Below are positions 45,621 through 56,168 of a stretch of DNA of 64,000 nucleotides, in pieces. Made by a program: the position numbers and the translations under genes. Positions within the stretch are counted from its first letter, which is position 1, and every line of letters begins with the position of its first letter. Source of the stretch: Isoetes taiwanensis (lineage: Eukaryota; Streptophyta; Lycopodiopsida; Isoetales; Isoetaceae); NCBI GenBank assembly GCA_021234155.1, contig JAJEKV010000571.1, forward strand, positions 1-64,000, in the 5' to 3' direction. The notes under the pieces were generated by a model. The model was not told where the DNA came from, did no database searches, and was given only the letters and a program-made list of their open reading frames with translations.

Positions 45621-46349
45621 TGTTATAACCTACTATTGCATCAAGCACTAATCCTCCACTCCCTTGGAGTCCCTAACTCCCTCGCTAAGAATGAGAATGA
45701 AAATGCGAATGAAATGAGAAAAAGAAATAAGATAAAAACAAAATAATATAAAGAATTGAATTACTTTTCCTTAGCTCCTTCATTTGTCAATTCTACGTCG
45801 TAAAAATTAATCTCACGTGCTTTGTATCTATAGCAGAGTCTGTAAGAGTAATTTTGTAGAGATCTTACATGCATACTTAAAGATTAATTTTAAGAAGATG
45901 TATGCTTTTATTCCCTAGTAGCTTATCTATCTAAACCTTGTCTCTAAGACATCCTAATAATAGAGGGCCATCATCTTTTAAAAATGATATTCAAAGATAT
46001 GCTACATAACTTTACTTTCTGCTCATCTATTGTTGCATCAAATTCCTATGAAGTTCTAAAATGAAAGGAGCATAGCAAGTGTATTAGAAGAGAGAGAAAC
46101 CCATCAGATACCATTTACTAAGACATGAAGTACGGCCTAATGCTCTTCTTCGCAACAACATGGAAAACTTAAAGATAGAATAGAATAGAATGTGTTTTTA
46201 TCATCCACGGAGAGCCATTGTGTGATCCAAGAAGCCATTGTGTGATCCCTTGTTTCTAAATAATGTTCGTCAACAACAAGAATTTAGAGACTTGAACCCA
46301 TCAATCATGCAACAAGATAAATAGATAAATAGATTTTTAACGTCCGCCG
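45620..46349. other. AT-rich spacer, no gene seen
   Basis: Between the gag relic and the LTR element. Repeated phrase AGCCATTGTGTGATCC (46212 and 46232). No coding sequence recognised. Confidence 0.45.
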
Positions 46350-47500
46350 TGTAACAGACCTGGACACTTGATGGGTCAGTGTACATACTTATGTACGTAT
46401 GCACATATGTATGGCATATATGCAGCATGAATTCAGGGTTTTGTCTCTTTGGAAAAAGGATTGTTGTAGAACATGAAAGCAGGATCAATTCTAGGCAGTT
46501 TTGGAGCCCGAAATTTGGAGTATCATATCTCAGCGATTTGAGATCCCTTTTTAGTGATTTTTCTTTTGCTGGAAATATTTCTGAGTAAGCTTTCCGGATT
46601 GGGTCTGATGATGTTGAAACTCATTCGCATTTGAAAGTTATGATATAAACTGTGATGCTGGGTCAAAATTGACTTCTATGTATGTTCTTCTGCAGTTTGA
46701 TCCTTGGAGCTAGAAGACGATCCTTTGAGGCGCAAGCAATTAAAAGGTGTCCAGATGTCCATGCATGAAGGAATTCTCTGGAGAGAGCTTGAAGAAGACC
46801 AGAGCTTGGAGATCACGTCAACTGCTGCATCAATCTTCTTCTTTCAGGTGGGGTTTTAAGACTTACATCTGGGCTTTTGTGCTTGCCAAAGATATGGATC
46901 TTAGTATACATATGAGAGATGACGGTTGTTTGATGATTTACATGTGGTTTATGATCATGGTTTGGTACTTTGACTATGTTATTTGTTTCTGATGCGCATG
47001 TTATGTAGTTCAGTTGATTACGTTGTCATTGTCTAACACTGTACTCACATAGGATCTTATGCCTTTGATTGTGCTTATGTCCTTGTTATCCGATATTTCC
47101 AAAGTATTTCCATACATGCAGTGGCAGCCAGGGATCTCCACTTAGTCACGACGACTAACCCCAGCGAGTGCAGTGAATTAGCAAGCAGTGGGCAAGGCGA
47201 TGGCAGCAGTGCAGTTGAGGATCGTGGTTGAGTTGGAGGCTTCTGACTTTCCTTGATAAAGTTGGATGTTGTATCAATTGAGAATATTGATTTCTTTGGG
47301 TGTTAATATCGCTGATTATATTGAACTCATACGCAATTGTCCATTGAATTTGGAGTATAAAAGTTCAACAGCAATGAAAAATTTAATTCATCATCATCCG
47401 CAATTTTGTGTGTCAAGCTTAAGCATACCAACCTAGAATTAGCGCAAGTTTTGACAAGATCCCGAGTTGCCAGGAGGGTCAACTCTGTAGGTTCGTCACA
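46350..47500 (+). repeat. Left LTR (1,151 bp)
   Basis: Starts TGTAACAG, ends GGTTCGTCACA, so the TG...CA ends are kept. It contains about 430 bp (about 46990-47425) that the right LTR lacks. Confidence 0.8.
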
Positions 47501-47501
47501 G

Positions 47502-47518
47502 TTGGTATCAGAGCAATG
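47502..47518 (+). other. Primer-binding site (initiator Met tRNA type)
   Basis: TTGGTATCAGAGCAATG, one base after the left LTR. TGGTATCAGAGC is the standard plant iMet-tRNA primer-binding sequence. Confidence 0.85.
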
Positions 47519-47805
47519 TTGGATCCTTTGGAGTTGACATGGCAAATTAGAAAGTAAGTTGAGGTTGTGGAATTATGATACTAATGGTTCTTCTTTCAAA
47601 GACCCATTGGAGGAGGAGCAGTATCTAGAGGCTTTCTGTTTAGCATGAAGGTGCTAAAGGAGAATTCTCCTTGTGAGCAATGGAAGCAACTAATGATGAT
47701 GTTGAGGTATGGAGTAGTGAATAAGTTGGCATTGCATATTGATTCAAATTGGCTGGAGGAATGCTTCACCAAATCTATGAGCGACCCCTGAGGACATGGG
47801 TTTAA

Positions 47806-47821
47806 ATTTAGAAGAGGAGAC
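47806..47821 (+). other. Polypurine tract
   Basis: TTTAGAAGAGGAGAC lies immediately before the right LTR. Purine-rich as needed to prime plus-strand synthesis. Confidence 0.7.
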
Positions 47822-48574
47822 TGTAACAGACCTGGCCACTCCAGTATACATACTTATGTACATATATACACATGCATGGCATATATGCAGCATAAGTTCA
47901 GGATTTTGTCTCTTTGAAAAAAGGATTGTTATGGAATATTAAAGCAGGATCAATTCTGGCAGTTTTGGAGCCCAAACTTTGGAGCTTTATATCTCGGCGA
48001 CCCGAGATCCTTTTTTAGTGATTTTTATTTTATTGGAAATATTTCTGAGTAACATTTCTGATTGGGTCTGATCATGCCAAAACTCATTCGCATGTGAAAG
48101 TTATGACAGAAATTGTGATGCTGGGTCTGAATTGACTGCACTATGTATGTTCTTCTGCAATTTGATTCTTGGAGCTAGAAGATGATCTTTTGACGTGCAA
48201 GCAATTGCAAGGTGTCTAGAGGTCCACGCATGAAGAAATTTTTTGGAGAAAGCTTTGAGAAAGCCAGAGCTTGGAGATAACGTCAATTGTTGCATCAATC
48301 TTCTTCTTTCAGGTGGGGTTTTAAGGCTTACATGGAACTTAGTTTATGTATGAGAGATGATGGTTGCATGATGATTTACATGTGGTTTATGATCGGGGCA
48401 TGTTTGCTAACAGGGCTTGCATGTAGGCTGGCTGAGCTTCCCATTGTCCCAGAGCTATATATCATGATGGTTTGGTACTTTGACTATGCTCTTTGTTTCT
48501 TACAACCTAGAATTAGCGCAAGTTTTGACAAGATCCCGACTTGCCAGGAGGGTCAACTCGGCAGGCTTGTCACA
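47822..48574 (+). repeat. Right LTR (753 bp)
   Basis: Aligns with the left LTR over its first ~650 bp and its last ~85 bp. It lacks ~430 bp present in the left copy and has ~80 extra bases near 48395-48465. Confidence 0.8.
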
Positions 48575-48576
48575 AT

Positions 48577-49320
48577 TGTAACAGACCCATGGGAGACCGC
48601 TCGAGTGGATCTTGGCGTCGCGTACCCGAGACACCGGCATAAATGGGTAGAAGCGACTATTCATAAACGTTTAGATGGGAGTTGGTCAAAGGCATATCGG
48701 TTAAGAACATTACATTTAGTATTAGAGCAGGGCTCGAGTTCAGTCGCCATGGGGGCAAGTATGACCCGAAATACTATTGGACGGTAGATCATGATTTGGT
48801 CTTGGTCACCATGGGATGGTATTTTCTATGGTCTTGTGATGCTCGAGGACGAACATAGTTCTAGTGGGAGAGATTGTAACATGGTCTTGTGATGCTCGAG
48901 GACGAACATAGTTCTATTGGGAGAGATTGTAACAGACCCATGGGAGACTGCTCGAGAGGATCTTGGTGTCGCATTCCCGAGACACCAGCATGAATGGGTA
49001 GAAGCGACTACTCATAAACGTCTAGATGGCTTTGCCCAGTATGGTCTTGTGATGCTCGAGGACGAACATAGTTCTAGTGGGAGAGATTGTAACATGGTCT
49101 TGTGATGCTCGAGGACGAACATAGTTCTAGTGGGAGAGATTACATCAGGCCCATGGGAGACTGCTCGAGAGGATCTTGGTGTCGCATTCCCGAGACACCA
49201 GCATGAATGGGTAGAAGTGACTACTCATAAACGTCTAGATGGCTTTGCCCAGTTAGTTAAGGGCATGTCAGTTAGAAACGTTACATACTGGAACCCAACA
49301 ACAGGCTATAAAACAGATCT
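48577..49320 (+). repeat. Tandem LTR-start and polypurine-junction repeats
   Basis: A second LTR family begins TGTAACAGACCCATGGGAGAC at 48577 and 48928, with a damaged third copy at about 49141. Between them the 53-bp phrase ATGGTCTTGTGATGCTCGAG...GGGAGAGATTGTAAC occurs at about 48828, 48881, 49041 and 49094. That phrase is the typical end of a gypsy internal region ('MLEDEH...SGRD') running into the LTR. A TATA-like CTATAAAACAG lies at 49302-49312. Repeated unequal recombination between LTR junctions explains this. Confidence 0.8.
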
Positions 49321-49384
49321 ATTCTTAACGTCAACGGGAACAACAACAAGCAATAAGATGGATCTATACATAATGCAACTCTGG

Positions 49385-49455
49385 GCGGCCTCGAACTCAA
49401 GACCTCACATTGCTAGGATTAGTGCCCCACCACGAGACCAACGATTTAGGCAGAA
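49385..49455 (-). repeat. tRNA-like sequence, probable SINE head
   Basis: Read on the minus strand: GTTGGTCTCGTGGTGGGGCA (A-box-like) and, 30 bases later, TGAGTTCGAGGCC (B-box-like, consensus GGTTCGANNCC). The A/B spacing and the AGCAATGTGAGGTC arm resemble tRNA-derived plant SINEs. The cloverleaf is incomplete, so it is not a working tRNA. Confidence 0.5.
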
Positions 49456-49509
49456 AAACAACATGTTTGCAACTACACTAATAGTCTTACAATTCTACTT
49501 ATCATGAAC

Positions 49510-51960
49510 TCAACACTAACATCCATTATAAACTCACATATGAGCCCAACAAATCTGAATATACCTCATGGGAGGGTTGATTTTGGTATGAATTACCTTG
49601 CATGTAATCAATAGCTCACTACGAGAGGTCTAGATGTTAGTAAAAGCAGCCTATAATTTTTGTTTAATTATGTTGTTAAATACATAAATGCAAGGTAACA
49701 ACAATTCTGTCCTTAGAGCCAATGGCGGGCTGCCATGTGGCAATAGTTCTTTTAAAGAATGTGAAACACAGTTTTGTCTTCTGCGACAAATTTTTTTACC
49801 ACAGAGTTCTTCTCTTTTACCTACGATTCTGCCTATTCTACCCACAATCCTTGCTGTTTTACCCCCCGTTCTGCCTGATTTCACTGGACAGAATTGTTTT
49901 TACCATGCTTCAAATTCCTGGGTGTCAGCAGTGCCTCCGCGCTTTGCGCGTCGTCACTGCTTCCACCCCGGAATCTGAACCAGCAGGTCATTCCTGTATA
50001 CAAGAAATGTAGCGTAAAAGGTAAATGACATTGAATGCGACTTTGGTAGTATCTAGAAACAAAAGTACACATTGACATTAAAACTATGCCATTTAGGCTA
50101 AGACAATATCATCAAGCATAACTCACGGCCTGGCAAATTTCATAAATCAAAATTTGCAGCTGCCATGAAAATCATACTTACAATGACTTCTAGCTAGTAA
50201 ATCGTCAAATAGGGATGATCCACATACCTTATGTACATGGGGTGCTATATTTGCTTTATAGTTTTGTAATTGTTAGATAAAATCTATACAATTGTTAGAT
50301 ATATCGTGGCGGCCAAGGCCGCCGCGAACATTTCTCTTCCCCCACTTACTCCTACAAAGGGGGATTTGTATATATTTGGAATGGTGTGAAACCCATTAGA
50401 AGAAAGAAAAATATATCATGTTGTTTCCACATGCATACACCGAAATAAATGTTTGCAATGAGCACGTATCCTCTACCATAATGAGAATCTATTTCAACAA
50501 ATCGATCGAAACACAAGTTTTCTAAGTGTACATCAACATAGGTTCATGAGACATCAAAGTGAAGATGGCTGACTATTATTGAGAATTTGCTGTCATCTTC
50601 AAACCTTTGAAGGTTGAACCTGGCTAAATCTCGTATTTCCATCAGCTTAAGAAAGCATTTGAAGGTTGGGCCTAGTATTGAAGTCCATGATTGAGAATGC
50701 ATGATAAGCCAAGTATGAAATACATTGGATGTAAAAAATATTTCGTAATGAGAAAAGCATCCAGTAAATTATGATATTGAGCGTTGGAAGCATGTAAATG
50801 ATGCACAATTGGGCGTTACTTAGAAACATGCAGATCATTCGCACACACATATACGCACGCAAACTAAATAGCTAAGATATTATTACCATGCCCAACGGCT
50901 CTAACATTTGCTTTACACAGCCCTGCACAAATTAATGCTAGCATTTCAAGAATATATATTGCTTAATATCGACAACAATATAGATTGGCTAATGGAATGT
51001 AAAGGAATGTAGATAGAGCGATTAAAATAGATACTGTTTGACATGCATGAACATATTTCAATGAAATGCAATCTCTGACAGAGATTGAACAAACTCTAGT
51101 TCCTTTCACATGAAGGTAAAAAAAATAAAATGCTTTGGGCATTGTTTTGCATTACTTGGGATGCTTCACATGAATTGATACAAAGAAAAACATCTAAATA
51201 CAGTTTTGGCCATTTTCACTCTGCTGGAAACGACCACATGGTCAGAATAGGAACAAAGTGTTAATATAATATCTTCAAATTGTTGTAGCCGAAACTGGTT
51301 CTTTACCAAGTACTTCTTTTCTCCTTCCAACCGAGCCACACATTGGACATATACATACAAATAAATAATGTTTCAAACATAAAGGTCCTCCGTGAGAATA
51401 AGAATCTGCGTTTTTGCATTTTTGTTCTACATTGGCTACAAATATTGAACTGATTTCAGGAATATCTATTGCTTAATGAACCATATAGATTCGTTAATGG
51501 AATGTAACGAGCTTTGAGACCATACAAACAAAGCAAAGAGTAGTATGTAAAGGGAAAGTTTAATATATTTAACTTAAACATGATGCAAGACATTATTCTT
51601 GAGTACTTAAAGCATGGTATATACCTAAAATCATCGCACAAGGACTCTTTGAGCCATCTTGTGCAAAAGCAATTCGTGACAGACATCACCAGCAGCAGAT
51701 AGTCAAATAACTGTAGAACATCAAATGAAAGAGCACATAAGAATGAACCCTAAAAACAAAGAACAATGCATATTGCTAGAACCGTAAAAGCTGTAGGACA
51801 TGCAAAAATAAAAAAAGCATTTAAGAAAAATAAAAGAAGACCTTAAGATTAGTTACGTCGGGCATGGATAAGCAAGCCTAAATGCACAGAAGCAAAGGGG
51901 CTTAGAACAAAGTAAGAAAAATTCAGAGGACTGAACAGATGGATGGACAAATTGGAAGCA
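49510..51960. other. AT-rich region with palindrome copy B, no supported gene
   Basis: Open stretches at 49651-50012 on both strands share a C/T-rich tract with short imperfect repeats (ATTCTGCC, TTTACC). Nothing recognisable. The short duplication GAATATC/TATTGCTTAAT...ATAGATT...TTAATGGAATGTAA occurs at about 50949-51005 and 51461-51509. Confidence 0.4.
50304..50327. repeat. GC-rich palindrome, copy B
   Basis: TCGTGGCGGCC-AA-GGCCGCCGCGA: the same 11-bp stem as at 40012, with one wobble position. It is followed by the identical ACATTTCTCTT, and by GGGGGATTT about 30 bp further on (GGGGGTTTC in copy A). Confidence 0.88.
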
Positions 51961-51968
51961 AATACTAC

Positions 51969-52050
51969 CTGGTGTGCAAGGTTATGAATGGCCAGTATGC
52001 AGCGTGAGTCTTTGTAAACCCCATGCTTGCGGTACTTGGATGCCAGAAGA
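51969..52050 (-). pseudogene. Single starch-synthase-like exon
   Basis: Minus strand, 82 bp, bounded by CTGCAG acceptor and CAG|GTAGTA donor. It encodes 'LLASKYRKHGVYKDSRCI' and then 'LAIHNLAHQ'. Starch synthases (GT5, plastid ADP-glucose:glucan transferases) have 'VLLAAKYRPYGVYKDSR' then 'LVIHNLAHQG' at this place. Class I is the closest by memory of the motif. The preceding minus-strand exon-like block (about 52250-52145, with GTGAGC donor) fits the phase but does not show the expected 'NDWH' segment clearly. No other starch-synthase exon was found within several kb. Thus it is a gene fragment or a captured exon. Confidence 0.55.
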
Positions 52051-52489
52051 CTGCAGAAGAAACCAGTACATAGTCAATAGGTATGAATGTATAATTGTTA
52101 AACATCAAAAAAGAAAAACAGATCTGCATGCAAGTTATTCTGCTCACATTTTGCACAGTGTTCTTGGACCAGTCTGAAACGGTGGGAACTTGGGGCAGAA
52201 GACCCACAAAGATATTGATCCAAGCTTGGACGAAGGCGCAGAGCATAGGTTAGGGGCGCCAAAGAAACCCCAAAATCTTGGAGATTTTGGCGCAATCCTG
52301 GAGATAAAGCGCCAAAACCGGAAATCTTCCTCCTGTGTTCTGCAAGTTAAAAAACAACAAATAAAAATTTCTTCGTATATTGAAGAAGAAATTAACGAGC
52401 CTATCCACGAAATGCTAGTTGCTCCGGAACTGAAAACCTGAGTGTCAAAGCCAAAAATGGGATACCACAGCCGATGGTATAGTTTCTTG

Positions 52490-52708
52490 CTAGTTATATG
52501 CACAAAACAAAATCAAACAAAGGATTTGCAGAGAAAATAAAGCATTAGCTGCAGCAGCCGAAGCTTTAAGGACTGCCAAAGGAGAAAACTCCATAGCCTT
52601 ACCTCCATAGTCCAACAATATGCCATTCGATGGCGGCTTACCTGCCGTTACCGTTTGGCAGATGCTGGAGTACTCGGTGCCAAAGCCGAAGCTAGATATC
52701 GCTGCCAA
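52490..52708 (-). pseudogene. Possible first exon, unknown protein
   Basis: Minus strand, begins 'MAAISSFGFGTEYSSICQT' and includes 'FSPLAVLKASAAAANALF', an Ala/Ser-rich, acid-poor sequence that could be a plastid targeting peptide. It lies 440 bp upstream of the starch-synthase-like exon on the same strand, which makes a link tempting. No good donor follows, and chance is not excluded. Confidence 0.3.
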
Positions 52709-52709
52709 G

Positions 52710-53570
52710 CGTCGAGCAAGATTTTGTCCAATAAAAGACGTGGCAGAAAAATATGAGATTGGATTGCGGCGCAGAAAAAATAGGGAGCGATAAAAAAAAA
52801 GAAAAATGGCAAACTGCCTTATATATGTTTAGAAAATCTATACAATTTTGTATCCATCTAAAAAGAGAAAAAATGTATAAAACTTGAGGAAAAAATCTTG
52901 GCATTTTTCTAATCGTGGGTATTTGACCACTATGCTAGATGGTTGTTGGTGCTCAACTCAATAATGTATGGTGGAGTGTGTCATCATATTATTGATCCCA
53001 AAATAGGAAGCCTATAAAATAAGTGACCAGAGAGACAAGAGGATCACGACAAACATATAAGTGAGAACAACATGTTGAGAATCAAAAAAGAAGTTGCATA
53101 AAATTATGGCAAAAGGATCTAGATAGTCACGTTAAATTATGAGGAAGGATCTAGACGCCTAGAGAAGGAACTAAGAGACAAAAGGATGCTTTATGGAAAC
53201 CACACCACGAAATGTGAAGCACAGTGCATAGCAATTAATTAATAGATAATAATACAGAGACACACGTAGTCGTGTGGATGAAGAATGCTAGATGGATACG
53301 GGGCGTGGAAGTGATTCTCCACTATGTAAAGAAGCCGCCAGATTACCGTACGCCTTCGGAATAAGTTTGTAATGGTGCCAAGAGTGGGAGGTGGGAAAGT
53401 GGGCAAGCCGATAAGGAGATATGTTGGAGGGGTATGCTTTCAGGGGAGATCTGAGTGGAGGCCTATGGGGAGGAGAGAAAGGGATAGGAAGATCGGGGGA
53501 AATTGGGGTGGTGCGGGATGCCGGGGGGGAAAGGGGGGTAAAAGGTCGGCGCGCGCACGCCATAGGGGGA
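52710..53570. other. No supported gene
   Basis: AT-rich, then a G-rich tract at 53360-53560 whose open stretches (both strands) are low-complexity. 52738-52812 resembles 42285-42375. Confidence 0.45.
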
Positions 53571-53574
53571 GTAC

Positions 53575-53613
53575 TATTTTATCTATATCTCTATCTATCT
53601 ATCTATCTACCTA
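53575..53613. repeat. (TATC)n microsatellite
   Basis: ATCTATATCTCTATCTATCTATCTATCTACCTAC: about seven imperfect ATCT units. Confidence 0.9.
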
Positions 53614-53774
53614 CACCGCCCACCTTGCATATTTTTTCTCCTCAGGGTATGACTGAGAAAGAGGGAATATAGGGGAACTGGGTGGTAGAGATAGGGGGTA
53701 TAGCTTGGAAGGCTGGGAAGGGAGAAATGTGGCAAGCTGTTTATTTTGGAAGAAAAAGGGGCCCAATTGCCAAG

Positions 53775-53780
53775 TATAAA
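53775..53780 (+). promoter_or_regulatory. TATA box of the PP2C gene
   Basis: TATAAA, 61 bp before the ATG at 53841. A GA-rich leader (AGAGAGAGAGCAGAG...AAGAGAGAGA) follows, a common feature of plant 5' leaders. Confidence 0.6.
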
Positions 53781-53840
53781 GACTAGAGAGAGAGCAGAGT
53801 AAGAGAGAGATAGCCTTAGAGTGTTAGGGTTTGTATTTCC

Positions 53841-56168
53841 ATGCCAGATCAATCGGAGTTCCGGCTTGCAGCTCGATCCGGTGGCCTCATGGCTCGCCCC
53901 TTAGACGACGATTCTGCTTCGACAAGTTCTCCTTCTTCCCCTCTTGATCGAGACAGACGTAGCGATGGTCGCCCTCCTCGATTCCCTGCTTCTGCTCTTG
54001 TTGCTTCTATCAAGGTCAAAACTTCTTCCATTGTCGCTTCTCGCACTGTCCGTCGGTGCTTCAGTACCGCCAAACTTGCTTGTGAATCTCCTCTCCCTCT
54101 TGAGGTATGCTCCTTCTTTTGCCTCCCTTAATGGATCTGTTTTCCTCGCAATCGTTTTCATATCCCCCAAACTTCAATTATGCTTTGTGGTTTTGTTATC
54201 TCCTAGTCTCCGTCTCGCTGCCACTTTACATTGGTCTTAATCTTCTCAATCTACAAGTTCATTGGGTATTGGGTTTTTTGATGTGATTCTCATTCAATTT
54301 CGTAGTACCTATTAATGGGTCAACCGGAAAGCTGCAAATCTAGAGACTTGAAGTGGAAATCTCAATTTCATAATTAGAGGTTGCTGCCCAGGATCCATAC
54401 ATTGGTACATGGAGATGATAAAGTTTTCCTTCTTGCACAGAGCGTACCCCACATCAAGCAGTAAACGCAGTCATTTTAGCAAGGAGCTAGTCGTTTTTAC
54501 AGCTTTAATTTCCTTAACATACATATCATGGCAAGCTTCTAGCTCTGCAGAAAAATTTCTATAGCCTTCTAAACCTCCTATTTTTGGTTTTGGGATTATT
54601 GTCCACCTGGCAAACTAGCATCTAATACTGTCGAGCAAATTTTGACCAGCATGGGTAATTTCTTTTCGAATGTTTCAGGAGGGCCTCGAGTCTGAAGAAT
54701 CTGAAGAGCCTGGTTTTGATTCGGGCCGTATAAAAGAATTTGTTCCGGCTATTCGATCTGGAGGCTGGACAGACATTGGCGGCAGACGATACATGGAAGA
54801 TGCACATGTTAGGATTGATGATCTCATGTCACATTTAGGTGCAATTTTTTCTGGTGATACTCATGGGGCATTCTATGGTGTAAGTAAATGTCTCTTAGTT
54901 TATCCACGGTGGCTGCCTCTGCATTTGTTAGCTTATTCTTGCACTTAGTTGCTCCCCCTGAACTACCTGTTTCCTATTACTTTGGGTCCAGGTGATCTAT
55001 TTCTTAGTTGCATGCAGTGGATATGTCCTGATGATGCGTAGCTGCAACAAACGTGTGATTTTTTTTATTGCATTCTAGACACCCAACTGGCCTATGTACA
55101 TATTTATTATACACACTCTTTCCCAATCACCACGCACGTCATTTTGTCTTCGGAATGAATTGACTTCTTCTAAATATGGGTGTGAGATTTTACATTCTCC
55201 AAGAAATAAGTTTGAGTTGGTAAAACTTTCTAATATTCACACACGTGACTTTGTCAATGATCTTTAGGTCTTTGATGGACATGGCGGCAAAGATGCTGCA
55301 AATTTTGTAAGGGAACACCTACTCAAGCATATTATTGAAAACGAATCTTTCCCAGTAATGCTTGATGAAGCAGTGCGACATGCCTTTTTGGAAACAGATC
55401 ATGCATTTGCCCAAGCATGCATGGTTGATGAAGGACTAGCATCGGGCACAACAGCACTTATGGCACTTGTCATTGGAAGGTCTCTATTTTTATCTTGATT
55501 CTACTACCTGTTTTCATTTCTCCATTAATTGTTTATAGATAGATTCTGTAGATAGATTTTTATCATGTTTTAAAATAATTGGGTTTGCTTCATTGTGAAT
55601 GCACAGGAAATTATTGGTTGCAAATGCAGGAGATTGTCGTGCAGTTCTTTCGAAACGTGGGAAAGCCATTGAAATGTCCAGGGACCACAAACCATGTTGT
55701 CCCTTGGAGAGGGTGCGAATTGAATCCGTGGGTGGCTTTGTAGATGATGGCTATTTGAATGGTCAGCTTGCAGTTGCAAGGGCATTAGGAGATTGGCATA
55801 TGGAGGGTCTAAAGGAGTTCGGAGTTGATGGGCCTCTTTCTGCTGAGCCTGAGATGCAGCAAATATCATTGACGGAAGAAGATGAGTTCTTGATAATTGG
55901 TTGTGATGGTCTTTGGGATGTGTTCACAAGTCAAAATGCTATAGATTTTGCAAGGAAGAAGTTGCAGCAGCATAATGACCCGGAATTATGCTCTAAAGAA
56001 TTGATAACAGAGGCACTGCGAAGAAATACATCTGATAATCTTACAGTTCTGATGGTTTGTTTTCATGAAGAACCACCACCAAGGCTTAGCTACACTCCAG
56101 TGCGGAGGAGTATTTCTGCCGATTGCCTGCGTGATTTGCAAGGTCTTCTTGATGGCTCTTTGAACTGA
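53841..56168 (+). CDS. Protein phosphatase 2C (PP2C, Mg/Mn-dependent Ser/Thr phosphatase)
   Basis: Four exons, 53841-54104, 54679-54879, 55268-55479 and 55607-56168, splice in phase to 412 residues. Every junction is GT...AG. All main PP2C motifs are present: 'RYMEDAHV' (E128, D129), '[11 protein letters not shown]' (D158, G159, metal binding), 'SGTTA' (214-218), '[10 protein letters not shown]' (230-239), 'AVARALGDW' (D288), 'GCDGLWD' (324-330, metal-binding D326) and 'SDNLTV' (368-373, D369, N370). The first ~100 residues are Ser/Arg/Asp-rich and probably disordered. The C-terminal tail after 'HEEPPP' contains '[18 protein letters not shown]', seen in plant PP2C relatives of the PP2C-22/27 type. 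These enzymes reverse kinase signalling in cytosol and nucleus; a specific target cannot be inferred. There is no ABA-receptor-type Trp lock that I can see. Intact and probably functional. Confidence 0.95.

Larger units (their letters stand above)
46350..48574 (+). mobile_element. Small, non-autonomous LTR retrotransposon
   Basis: Two similar LTRs (46350-47500 and 47822-48574) both begin TGTAACAGACCTGG and end GTCACA. They flank only ~320 bp. A primer-binding site and a polypurine tract lie in the correct places. The interior has no protein domain, so replication would need enzymes from another element. No target-site duplication is evident (CGCCG before, ATTGT after). The LTRs differ by many substitutions and by large indels, so the insertion is old. 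Confidence 0.8.

Noticed and set aside
46345-48579. Target-site duplication of the LTR element
   Set aside because: Five bases before (CGCCG) and after (ATTGT) do not match. The right side was probably overwritten by the adjoining LTR.
49385-49455. Functional tRNA gene
   Set aside because: The acceptor stem and anticodon arm do not pair, and only the promoter-box-like words are preserved.
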